A stretch of DNA of 64,000 bases from assembly GCA_014898425.1 (NCBI GenBank), contig RCSZ01000008.1, forward strand, positions 2,305,501 to 2,369,500, in the 5' to 3' direction. The notes below the pieces were generated by a model that ran no database searches, was not told where the DNA came from, and worked only from the letters and a program-made list of their open reading frames with translations. This document shows positions 48,298 to 59,713 of the stretch, piece by piece. The position numbers and the translations under genes are program-made. Each line of letters begins with the position of its first letter. Position 1 is the stretch's first letter. Source of the DNA: Botryotinia globosa. Lineage: Eukaryota > Ascomycota > Leotiomycetes > Helotiales > Sclerotiniaceae.

Positions 48298-48555
48298 TTA
48301 CAATTGCATTTTGCTTTTTCCTACCGAGGATTCCGGCACCCAGGACTCCCTGTATAGATGATTATGCTTTTCTACAAGCCATTGCTTGCTCACGCGAAAT
48401 ACATCACCGTACATTCCTCCCCACTTCTGCCGTGTTTCGCATAATTTTCTTTGAGAGACGCAACCCCGTATTTTGGGTGGGTCGTCATAATCGGGGTAAT
48501 GTTCAATAAGATACTTCCATGTCCTATCATTCCTAACGATGTCATCAAAAGGCAT
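48298..48555 (-). CDS. Hypothetical small protein or 3' exon (unrecognised)
   Basis: A minus-strand frame of 85 residues from an ATG, and open a little further upstream. The composition looks protein-like (TWKYLIEHYPDYDDPPKIRG, then CVSQRKLCETRQKWGGMYGD) but I recognise no family. It could be the last exon of a decayed gene. There is no supporting promoter, signal peptide or splice evidence. Confidence 0.25.
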   Translation of the reverse strand: MPFDDIVRNDRTWKYLIEHYPDYDDPPKIRGCVSQRKLCETRQKWGGMYGDVFRVSKQWLVEKHNHLYRESWVPESSVGKSKMQL

Positions 48556-50257
48556 AAGACATCTATTAAGTTGCTGTGTTTCATTGTGTATCAGCCATAC
48601 TCAAAATCAGGCCACCAGAGCTCAAGTTTCAAAGAAGACTTCAAACGGATTAATACCATGAACCTCGAGGAGGAACATACCAATTGACAAATATGATACT
48701 GTATCAGATTGCATTCTAGGACCAAATGATGGCATGATAGCGAACCCGCTCCGGGAATTCAAGCGCTTGTGCTGCCATCACTATCGGCTCACAAACATGA
48801 TTATGATACCCTTCAGGTCCCTACGGCAAAGCTTCTGGGACTTTTGAATGTATTCCATTGCTCTCAATGGTATTCTGGGGAACCCGCTTGTTTGAGCGTC
48901 ATTCTAACCCTCTGGCTTAAATTGGTCTTGAGTCCGTATCAGTAAAGGCATACTCTGAAGTCAGTAGCATTATCGCTATGTCTTGAGCGTAGTACTGTCT
49001 CACCTTACAGATTCTGCGATATCATGCTTCATAAGCAAGGAGGTGTTAACGAGTATGAAACATTTGGATGAAAGCTGGACAGCCACGGATAATCTATCTG
49101 ACTGGGCAGTATTCAACAACCATGATCGTTGAGATCTGCTTCCAAATATTCTGCCTCCACGGCAGTGGCCCCCGGAGGGCTAGCGGAGCGTCTTATTAAA
49201 ATGACTACATTCATAACGGCAAGCTATCCAGAATTTTGGAGGTATCTATCAACTAAGTCTATGTAAATAGAAACTGACTGTGGATTGACCATCAAGCATT
49301 TTTAAGATATTCAAATACTAAATGAACATCAGAGAAAGAGTGAGAACTCGCAGATAACAGCGACAGACCCGACTAGAATTCTGTATCTCCTCCCGAGTAG
49401 AAAATACACAGCTGTATATAAGTAGCTCAACACCACCAGAGTCCCTAAACCTCTCACTCTCCAAATGAAAAAAACCCCCCACAACTTTCGGCATAGTTTC
49501 GGGACCGAAGTTTTCCAATCCCGTCCGTATTCATATAAATCCAAAACAGTCAATTTGATGATTTATGATTGCCACTCGACACGATCACATCTCTCACGTT
49601 TCCGCAATGACTCCATCCATCAACTTCACGATCTCAAATAGATTACCCGATCCCTAAAGCTTGAGTTAAAATGGCCAACATGCCTTTCCTTGCATCCAGA
49701 ATGTTCTAATTCTTATAGGGCTTACTTCCCCATTCAGACTTCATACTACATACTAAATATTAACTAGTAAACATCCTAACCAACCTCAAACCACAATCAA
49801 TTCTATCTGTAACCTATCCGTATACCCGCATCAAACAAGTTGTTTCCCTCATCAAGCCATGAAGTTCAGATGTTTGGACGGGGTATCGAGTAGATAACTA
49901 GATTGATAGATTGATTGATTGATAGATAGATAAAGCTAGCCTCCGTGCTTTTTCCATTTTAATGAAATGACATGGGATGGAAGACTCTGGCTGTCAGTTT
50001 CGTTTGTGGACGGTGGATACGGAATTATGGGCGCTACGAGAGGAAGCGAAATGAGGATACAGTATATGAATTGGATGGAATAAGCAGTGACATCTCCAGG
50101 TTTGTCCTTGCTCTGGAATGGGGAAATAAATGCTACAGTATCTATCCTTTTTGGGAGCGTACCAAAGATACCGTTTCCCGCAAATGAAAGGGAAGGAGGA
50201 AGGATTAGTTGTGTTCAGTTGGTGACTGATTGATCGACTGATTGATTGACTGATGGT

Positions 50258-50367
50258 TGATTGACTGATTGACTGATTGACTGATTGACTGATTGACTGA
50301 TTGACTGATTGACTGATTGACTGATTGACTGATTGACTGATTGACTGATTGACTGATTGACTGATTG
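50258..50367. repeat. 8-bp repeat, unit GATTGACT, about 14 copies
   Basis: Near-perfect tandem 8-mers, preceded by degenerate GATTGA-type units from about 50222. Confidence 0.93.
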
Positions 50368-53188
50368 AGTTGTAGCTAGGTAGTATTGGATGATGGATTA
50401 GGCAGTTACAAAAAGTTCATGTGGAAGGAACGAAGAACATCGTAATGAATAAGCTGAAAATAAACCTGACATCCAGCGCTTCGCCATACCAACAAGTCGT
50501 GAGTGCGATAGCTACATAATCACACTTACTCATTCATACTCATGCTATATACGCCGTGTACCCTATCTTTAGTTTTCCCATCTTCAACACTGCACTGCAC
50601 TCCCTCCATCTAGCGCTTCCATCCCATGATTCCCATCCCGCCTTACCAAATACAAGTTGAACCTACCAAATATCTCCCTCACTGCTAGCTATCGAAAGAC
50701 AAAATCAAAACATCTACCAGAAACAGGCAGTGTAATCTCAACGGCCAGGAATTCCATTGCATTTTCTAGTTGTACATTCGTAAGGTTTTCATCCTTCCGT
50801 ACGGTTTAAAATGAACCAACGTTAACATGAAACACTTTTTGGCCTGTACTTGGGAAGGTTAATATAAAGTCATCTTTTAGAGAGCTACATGGGTGCCAAG
50901 CTTGGCAAAACACGAGATTAGGTAAGGATGGGAGGGTGGAGATCATGGATGTTTTGTGGGTAGGAAGCTACTCCGTAATATCTGTAATCCGTGTGGAGGC
51001 TAGAATGAGATCCAAGGGCTAATGTTGGGGACTTGCGCTCAAAGAGTCTTCTAGAGTGATAAGATGAAGGAAACTCATTTTGGAGATTGAGTATTTGATT
51101 TTGGAGGAATGGAAGAGGGTGATGGATGAATTAGATGCCATGGTCCGAGACATGAAATTTCTCCTTCCTTTCGATTTCAACCAATTCCCGAAATCTCATC
51201 TCATATTGGAGAAGTGGAGAGCGCGGAGCTGGGCGTTTACAAGAGTGAAAAATCTAGAACCATCTTGTCTGTCGTGAAGGACATCCCATAACTCATCAGT
51301 CCGGGGTGTTTGACAGGCGTTTGCATATTCAGGGGTATTATTTTTTTGGGTGCAGGGTAATGGCTAGGACGGGTAAAGATCGTCGTGGACATGAGATTGC
51401 TTTTATGCAGCCTGCAGGTACAGTTTCATGAACCGTCGTGCGATGCGCCATATGTTCAAGTGAAGAGCTGTTGCTGTGCTGTGCTGTGCTGTGTCGTGGG
51501 GATCAGATTGGACAACGATAAAGTTTTGTTTGTAGGTTCAACCGTTGAGTCGGGCGTTTGAGCAACTGAACACTTTGGGCTGAAGAAGAAAGAAAAGATC
51601 AAGGCGGTTGAAGAAGAAACAAACAAATGCCATGCATGGCCTTATGATCGGCCTTTTTATATGGATGATCAAGATTTGAGATTAGATTTGCTTTTACTTT
51701 GCCCTATTGCCTTATGAGGTGGTGATGCATCATGCATGATGCTAAAATGATTTATTTCAAAACAATGCGTCTCGTGAACTTTACCTTACCTTGGGTTTGG
51801 TAACGATGCCATTGATTTCTTCATGGTTGTTGATACATTTTTGAAGCTTCGGGTGTCGTGAATGATGATGGCTGAGTAAATACGATGTAGAAGCAATATG
51901 AAAAGGAGTCCGGTCTCAAACGCCAATGGAAGCTCCCGATGAAGGGGCTTGAATCGCTTGATAGATAATTGACGAGCTACTCTGTATAGCACTCCAGCTA
52001 ATCATACTAACAACACCACCTCCAATCTATCACACCTTTCTCTTTCTTTGACCGAGTACGTAGACTTTGAGGCTTTATCATTCGACGACCATCGGACCAT
52101 GACTCCATGAGTAAGCGAACAAGACATGACCAGTCGGTATCGTCTCAATGAGAGGTTTTTCGTCCTTCAAGGCTTCAACATCCATCCAGATTCCAGACTG
52201 GGGAAATTTACACTACATGCCGAAATGAACCTTGACAGAAATTAAAGACGGTCAGACGAATTGAAGGTCGGCCACGGAAAGCTTGGCCTTCTTGGTATGT
52301 CAATTACCTCAAAAAGTAGAATTATGAATCATGATTAATCAAAAGTTCAAGCACAAAGCAGCAACAAAGCACAACACATTCATTGTAAGGTTACAGAAAG
52401 AAAAAAAGAAGTTTGCCATTTAAGAAAATCCCCTCTATCTAAGTATTCCTTCACCAATCATTCCCATCTGACCATTAGCCAATAGATCATTAATTTCCGA
52501 AAGTCTGTTGTTATTGACATGTGGAAAGTCGTCATTACATCTTATATACTTTTGACCAATTCGTTCAACGGTAATCTACTCAAGGAATATATATGTATGT
52601 GGTGTAATGAAGTGACAAGATGAATCCTGAATTTCGAGATACGATACGATACGATGTCAGACTGTCTGGGTACCACCTACTCACAGTACATGCTTCGTAC
52701 ATAAATTGCGCGCATATATATATATTGGATTATCCACAATTTATGTTTTCATATCAGGTCATACATACATATACATAGTACATACAAATATATATACATA
52801 CATATATACATATGTAGTACATACAAACCTAAATGCATAGATACAGTACATAGATCATTCCATGCGATTCGATTCGCATTTGCATTCACGCAGAAGAAAC
52901 ATTCAAAACGAAGAGGCTTAAACCACATGTCGTAATCATCCAACTATACCGACTACGGGATGAACGATTCATTTTATCTGAGTAGCAAGTTAGCAACTGT
53001 GTCATCCAAAGATTCACATTCATGCAGAAGCCTAGAGGAGAAAGCATATATGATATAATATGATATGATATGATATGATATAATATGATGAATCATAATC
53101 TTTCAATTAACCTTTTCTTCTCTACGCAAACTCGAAATGTCACTCAACTCACGTTGTTAGTGTCCGTTTGGTTTGTTTAGGATGTTCG

Positions 53189-53269
53189 GTAGGTAGGTAG
53201 GTAGGTAGGTAGGTAGGTAGGTAGGTAGGTAGGTAGGTAGGTAGGTAGGTAGGTAGGTAGGTAGGTAGA
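53189..53269. repeat. (TAGG)n microsatellite, about 20 copies
   Basis: Uninterrupted TAGG/GTAG tetranucleotides over about 80 bp. Confidence 0.95.
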
Positions 53270-54795
53270 CACTAGTAAATAGCTCAGCTCCTCAGTAGGT
53301 AGAGTAGGCGGTTTACACTACATACTGCGTAGGGAAGAATTATAGTATGGGTTTCACCAACCATGGTGAAAATTGAGTACATAGAGCAAGCCAACCGCAT
53401 CCTTTGAAACGAAGATTAGTGCCCTTCAATTTCTCAATGCTTGCTTGGACCGGTTTTGCTCCGCCCATTAGGAAACCAGAATATCATGAGAATTATGGAT
53501 CGGAATTCATCGATTCATCTAATCACCTATTCATCTATTCATCTATTCATCTAATCACCTTGTACGGACCAGACCGATTAGGCATTTTTATACTTCTCGC
53601 TTCCATCCCGAATGTGTAAAACTTGTGTTCTTGGAGCAATATGATTCCATCAGCCTCCGTGGTCGCTGGTCATGATTCTTACAGAATACCCCTATTCTCC
53701 CATCTCATTGGAAGAGAGGATGAGGATGGAACACGCAGAACTCTCCCGCAACCGCACATCATGATTGGTTCTCTTTGCACAAACATAAGGGATCGGGATA
53801 TTAGTGACCCCTGAAGCGATAAATAACATAGCCTCTCAAAAACGAGAAATCCTCCAAGCTTTCGCGTTCCAAGGTTCCGTCCGATGACTTTCCAGGGTCA
53901 GTTGCGGTGAGATCCTCTTCACGACCTGGGTTGCTAGCTGTACCTGCATCACACCCATGTGCGTTGGAAGTTGGAACCGCGCCGCCTGGGTGTAAAATGT
54001 GGCAAGCATAGGTAATTAGCGAAAGAGAGAGAGAGAAAAGAAAAAAAGAAAGAAAAGTCTTTTCTTGCCCGCAGCGTTATAATGGAGAATGGTACGACGG
54101 TACCATACGGTCCATCCCATCCCATACCAGAGTAGCCATACAAACTCCCCTTCCCCATGGATCCACACTAAGCACATTTTCCCATTTTATTCTCCTTGGA
54201 CCAAGTAGGTAGTATTATAATAATGATAATAATAATAATAATAAATAGTATTCAATATTCGAACCCAGGAAATCCCCCCTCATCCATGTTCAATTCATAA
54301 TTAATCCCACTTGGCCAGGGTTCCACTCATTATTTTTCTGTGCCCACCCTCCCCGTCCGTTTTGCCCATTTCCTTTTAATAATTCTCCTATAGCGAGAAC
54401 CACCGCACCCTTCCTCAGTCCTTTCTTTAAAAGATTCCTCCACCCTCCTTTTTCAACACAAGATCTTCCTTGATCACTACACAGTCATTACCAAGTCCCT
54501 TTTGCAGAAGAGAGTTCCTTTCTCTATTTCCAACTCAACAGTCATTCTTTACCTTGAAAGCATACGCCTTTTTGCGGAATCGACTTTCGCTCTTTAACAC
54601 CAACGATTCATCACGACCACTTACACACAAGTTTATCAAAAGAAAAAAAACTACTTGGGTACATAGCCATTCTTCTTTGGATTTTTCAGTCACACTTAGG
54701 ATAGCATTGATTGCTTGGGAATATATCGCAATAGGAAGGAACATATCATTTACCAGGAATCTAGAAGTTACATTTATCCTTCGATATCAATCACC

Positions 54796-56810
54796 ATGCA
54801 TTTCACAGCTGCTTCCTTGGCTGTTTTGGCCGGAGTTGCCGCCGCTTCTCAACCAGGTCACTACCACCCAAAGCGTATTAACAACGGTACCATCTCTGCC
54901 ACCGCTACTGACAAAGGCCAAACCACTTTGACCGTTTTCGCTACCACCGTCCGAACCATCACCTCGTGCGCTGCTTCCATCACCAACTGTCCAGCTCGTG
55001 CTACCTCCGCCGCTGAGGGAGCTTCCACCACCCCAGAAGTTATCGTCGTTACCGATACCATTACCTTGGCCACCACTGTTTGCCCAGTCACTGAGGCCGA
55101 ATCTGCTAGCGCCGTCATCACTAGCAAGCACTTGACATCTGCTCTTGCATCCCTCTCATCTGCCATTGCAAGTGCTGCCAGTCAAAGCTCTTTCTACGGT
55201 GCTACCACCACCGTTGCTACACCAGCTGCTTCCAGCGGAGTTGTTGGTGCTTCAACTACGCCCCCCGCACCATCCGCTACAGCCGATGCTTGCGCATCCC
55301 AATGTAATGCATCATACAACTCCTGCCGAAGCGCTCCAGATGCAAACAGATCCACCTGTGCTTCCAACTATGCATCATGCCTCGGATACTCTCCATTTGA
55401 CAGCACCGGATCACTTGTCACCCCAACTGCTTGCAGCGGAATTGGTGCTTCAACTACGCCCCCCGCACCATCCGCTACAGCCGATGCTTGCGCATCCCAA
55501 TGTAATGCATCATACAACTCCTGCCGAAGCGCTCCAGATGCAAACAGATCCACCTGTGCTTCCAACTATGCATCATGCCTTGGATACTCTCCATTTGACA
55601 GCACCGGATCACTTGTCACCCCAACTGCTTGCAGCGGAATTGGTGCTTCAACTACACCCCCCGCACCATCCGCTACAGCCGATGCTTGCGTATCCCAATG
55701 TAATGCATCATACAACTCCTGCCGAAGCGCTCCAGATGCAAACAGATCCACCTGTGCTTCCAACTATGCATCATGCCTCGGATACTCTCCATTTGATAGC
55801 ACCGGATCACTTGTAACCCCAACTGCTTGCTCCTCGTCAGCAGCATCAACTGCTCTCGGTGTCGTTGCACCATCTGGATCTTCCCCATCCTCCGTCGTCG
55901 TTCCTATCGGAACTGGCGTCGTTTCCGCCGTTCAAACCGTCGCTACCAACGCTAGCCACACCTTGACTTACACCCTCGGCTCTGGTTCTTCCACCACCGT
56001 TGTCACCACCACCATCATTCAGACCTCCGCCTCTACCATCTACGCCACTGTTACCCCAACTCAAACCGTTGCCGCTTCCTCCGGTGCCGGATCCCCAGCT
56101 GGTTCCGCCACCGCTTCTTCCAAGGCTGGTGTCGTCTCCGCTGGTGAATCTACCACTTCCCAGACCACCACCATCTACGGTACCTCCACCTCGACCCACT
56201 ACGTCACCGTTTCAGCTGTTTCCTCTGGATCTGCTGCTACTGGTCTCGCTGGTGTTACCGCTATTGCCTCAGGTGCTGGATCTGCTGCCCCATCCGCTTC
56301 CGCCGGTGCTTCCTCTGGTGAGACCACTGGATCTGGCTCTGGCTCTGGCTCTCCCGGTTCCGGATCATCTGGATCGGAGACCTGTGCTTGCGCCGAAGCT
56401 GCCACTGTCACCGTCACTGCTACCGTTGCTGCTCAAACCGTCACTGCTACCGTTGCTGCTCAAACCGTCACTGTTGTAAGTTTTTAATCGATTTCGCCTT
56501 TCGAAATACTCATCATACTAATAATCATCTTTAGACTGCTGCTGCCGCTGGATGTGATGCCACTGGTGCTCTCTCCGGTATTCAAACCGCTGTTGTTTCC
56601 ACCGACTCTGCCGCTGCTACTACTGATGCTTCCATCGTTATTAGTACTGCTACCGTTGTCCCAATTCCAGCCACCACCGCCGCTGTCACTTCCATCCCAA
56701 TCTACGGTAACGGAACTGTTGTCACTTCCACCAAGAAGTCCAGGTGCGCATCTTCTGGTTTCTTGACCAGCAAGGCTAAGCCAACTGGTGCCAAGCCAAC
56801 TGGTTACTAA
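54796..56810 (+). CDS. Secreted Ser/Thr-rich wall-type protein with three 66-residue Cys repeats
   Basis: Two exons, 54796-56475 and 56535-56810, with a 59-nt intron (donor GTAAGT, branch-like ATACTAATAA, acceptor TTTAG). The product is 651 residues. I chose the ATG at 54796 because it follows TCACC and opens a clear signal peptide (MHFTAASLAVLAGVAAA); the frame is open further upstream without ATG context. K26-R27 (HYHPKR) is a Kex2-type site. Residues about 151-348 are three consecutive 66-residue units with six Cys each (CASQCNASYNSC, STCASNYASC, TPTAC). The rest is Ser/Thr/Ala/Val-rich with TVTATVAAQTVTATVAAQT repeats. The C-terminus (KPTGAKPTGY) is hydrophilic, so no GPI signal is seen. 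Cell wall or extracellular location is inferred. I do not recognise a named family. Codon use is biased, suggesting high expression. Confidence 0.9.
55246..55839 (+). repeat. Three in-frame 198-bp tandem repeats within the wall-protein gene
   Basis: Units begin at 55246, 55444 and 55642. They are nearly identical at DNA level: I noticed only a handful of changes, for example ACGCC/ACACC, CTCGG/CTTGG and one GCATCC to GTATCC (Ala to Val) in unit 3. Such identity points to recent duplication or gene conversion. Confidence 0.95.
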
Positions 56811-58069
56811 ATTCTTTCCACAAAAGGAGTGAATTTTGTATATCCTTGAACTCGACGTGATCAAGTGCTTCTTGACAGCGAAGTAAGTGATTGTGTATGA
56901 GCAAAGATGTTGAGGTGGAGGTTTCCTTTGTTAATTGTACATTGTTCTTCTTATTGCCAAATATTTATGAAGAGGATTTGAAGATGGAGCAGGATCAGAC
57001 AGTTTAGAAGATTGGGGATTGATGTAAGGGATTGATATCAATGAAGACAAAACAAAAACCAAATACTTTCTTGTGCATTATCATTTCTAGAGCTTTATGT
57101 ATGCGTTTTGTTGTGTTTTTCTTGAACATTTTGCTTGCATGTATGTTCATGGTCATCAGGTTATGACCAACACTCCTATGGAGTTCTTGCATATGATGGC
57201 ACGACGGGTTTGGAGGATAGTTTTTTGCATGAGCGTCTCAATTTACAGATTCATGAACGTATTTCTTGTATGATATTGTGCACTCTTCTATTCCTCTCTT
57301 CTATTCCTCTCTTCTATTGATGTGCTGTGCAGAACATGTAAATAATTGAGGACGTGTGATGTCAAGTACTTGGGTACACAAGGTTGCTTGTCAGCAAAGT
57401 GGTTATATTCTTGTAAATAGCTTGAAATCAATCAACGATGGTACCTAAGTTCCATGGATTTTTACCCTAGACTCTATGATCCGATGAAATGAATGAATAA
57501 ACAGCATATCTGTGATTGCAACATTTGAATTTTCCACACGGGTGCGAAGGATTTGGACGGTAGATTGAGGATGGTGGAGGGGTAGTATTGATTCCTCTCG
57601 TTCCTCTAGAGCATAATCATGCTACACTATGACTACTATCATGTGGTACGCGATGGATTTAAAGCATTTGGCTTGATTACTACATCGCCATCTCACTACG
57701 GAGTATGGACTTGAATGCTAACGAAACTCGCACTAACAATTCTCATTCTTACCTCATCATCAACCTCTGATTCGTAATCATTCATTTAGCTACTCAGCTA
57801 CCTCCCTCCCACTTTCGAAGGAGGGTACTCGAAGACAAGTGCAACAAGCATATCACTTATTGCACTGGCATTCAATTTCACCGTCACGGGAAATCTATTC
57901 TGGGACACCTTATCCGAAATGAACCTTTTCTCTTCTCCAACGGAGAGTGCGAATGCAGCGTGAAGAAATTGGAATGGGAGAGATCGGAAATCATATACTG
58001 GATCTAGTATGTACCCCGGAAGATCATTTGTTTGATATCCATCTTGATTGTCGACGCTCGTCTGGCGTA

Positions 58070-58071
<2 letters not shown>

Positions 58072-58125
<54 letters not shown>
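58072..58125. repeat. (GT)n microsatellite
   Basis: About 25 GT units without interruption. Confidence 0.95.
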
Positions 58126-58127
<2 letters not shown>

Positions 58128-58345
58128 GTCTGTCTGATGAATTGTGATGGAATGGAATGAATGGGTTATAGAATTAAATAAGTATGAGGGGAGTTTTTCG
58201 ACGAATGAGAAAAGAGAAAGTGTACTCTGTATAGGTAGGTAACCTTGGAAGGTGGAACTCGGGGTATGGTCTGTATGATGTTGAAATGCGGTGGGGATTT
58301 GACTGTCTGGAAGGTAAGACATTCTGTTGCATGCATGGACTTTGG

Positions 58346-58420
58346 TGTGTATGTATGTGTATGTATGTGTATGTATGTGTATGTATGTGTATGTATGTAT
58401 GTATGTATGTATGTATGTTT
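58346..58420. repeat. (GTATGTAT/GTGTATGT)n repeat
   Basis: Mixed GTAT/GTGT tetranucleotide array of about 75 bp. Confidence 0.9.
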
Positions 58421-58507
58421 TGTGGGTGCGTATGATGTGGGTAGGTAGTCACATAGTGTTATGATGATTGATAAGGGTCTGAAGATTTGATTGATTGATA
58501 ATGCGTC

Positions 58508-58545
58508 GGATGGATGGATGGATGGGTGGATGGATGGATGGATGG
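58508..58545. repeat. (GGAT)n microsatellite, left arm
   Basis: GGAT units with one GGGT variant; complementary to the array at about 58754-58802. Confidence 0.9.
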
Positions 58546-58753
58546 CGTACTCGATCATATAAACATTGACTATAGAGTTTATTGTCGATGTATGTTGATG
58601 TGATTTGATGTGATTTGATGTGATTTGATGTGATTTGATCTTGATCTTGATTTGATATCAATATTGATGTTGATGTTGACAATATTCTTACTTCTCTTCC
58701 CTTCAAATGTTCCATGTGATTCTTTCCTTCTTCCATGCCATGCCATGCCATGC

Positions 58754-58802
58754 CATCCATCCATCCATCCATCCATCCATCCATCCATCCATCCATCCAT
58801 CA
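58754..58802. repeat. (CATC)n microsatellite, right arm
   Basis: ATCC tetranucleotides, preceded by CATGC pentamers (58735-58755). Inverted relative to the array at 58508-58545. Confidence 0.9.
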
Positions 58803-59137
58803 CTCGGTACAATCGCATAATGGTCGTTTTCAGCCAAGCCAAGGCTAATAATCAAAGTAAATGTCTGGGACTGGATTGGACTTGATTCTCTCTCAAGTCT
58901 CAACACCACCATTGTCATTATCATTATCATTATCATTATCATTACCATTATCATCACTCTCACCCACCCTCACGGTACGAGTATCATGACTCGAAGAATA
59001 CGAATTCAATCTTCACATTGGTCGCATTCAACCTTTGCTATTCTATTCACACCAGCCTCTTCGATTAACCTTTGATTTCTTCTTCATACCTACCACCGAT
59101 ACATATACACATATATACATACATACATACTATTAGG

Positions 59138-59170
<33 letters not shown>

Positions 59171-59321
59171 ATTGTACAACTTCACTCGACGGTTTCATTC
59201 AACGGTGTCTGCCTAGGTACTGACGGCTTCGACCCAATCTTTCATCTTACATTGCATTGCATTACCGATAGATACATTACCTTATCCTCAATTCTTCTGG
59301 AAGGCGGATACGAAAGATTGC

Positions 59322-59372
59322 TGTACTCTTGACTCTTGACTCTTGACTCTTGACTCTTGACTCTTGACTCTT
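59322..59372. repeat. 8-bp repeat, unit TGACTCTT, about 6 copies
   Basis: Tandem TGACTCTT units in the leader or promoter of the TCP11 gene, about 340 bp before its ATG. Confidence 0.9.
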
Positions 59373-59713
59373 TACTCTTAACCCTCGACCTCTACTCTCT
59401 ACCCTTTCACATCTCTATTCTTCTTGTCTTTACTATCTTCGTGGGACGTTTGGATTCAAATCGAATGCACGGTTCATAATTCAATCCAATTCAATTCAAT
59501 TCAATTCAATTCAACTCCGTATCAAGATTCACTTGACGAAACAGTCATCATTTTCAAATCAATCACATCATCGGTACATACCAAGCTATTCATCACCACC
59601 CAAGTAGCAACTACCACCACCATCTGCAACCTGCGAACGCTTTCAACTTTCATCCTCGACAAAAACCCACCGCCCCACCCAAAGTACCCCAACCATACCT
59701 CTACATATACACA

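Larger units (their letters stand above)
45117..54795. other. Long gene-poor stretch
   Basis: Apart from two weak ORF candidates and the repeats listed separately, I see no gene in about 9.7 kb. It includes (CTGTG)n near 51474-51494, a GATAT 5-mer run near 53045-53092, (AAT)n near 54217-54245 and TACTCCGTA at 50969-50977. The last 500 bp form the promoter and leader of the wall-protein gene and contain several pyrimidine-rich tracts. Confidence 0.45.
56811..59713. other. Gene-free, repeat-rich stretch upstream of the TCP11 gene
   Basis: No gene is supported. Besides the repeats listed separately, there are a GATTTGATGT 10-mer run (about 58597-58640), a CATTAT 6-mer run (about 58914-58946) and a TTCAA 5-mer run (about 59484-59512). 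TACGGAGTA occurs at 57697-57705. The 3' part is the presumed promoter and leader of the TCP11 gene. Confidence 0.5.

Noticed and set aside
49972..50187. 71-residue ATG-started frame
   Set aside because: Composition is not implausible, but there is no motif, signal peptide or context; directly followed by a microsatellite.
50222..50367. Regular 8-bp array considered as CRISPR-like
   Set aside because: Continuous tandem units with no spacers; an ordinary microsatellite-type repeat in a eukaryotic genome.
55145..56479. Alternative-frame Leu/Pro-rich ORFs over the wall-protein gene
   Set aside because: Out-of-frame shadows of the repetitive Ser/Thr/Ala codons; the chosen frame has a signal peptide and correct splicing.
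57798..58322. 174-residue minus-strand frame
   Set aside because: Contains the (GT)n microsatellite as a Thr-His run and has no recognisable domain on either side.
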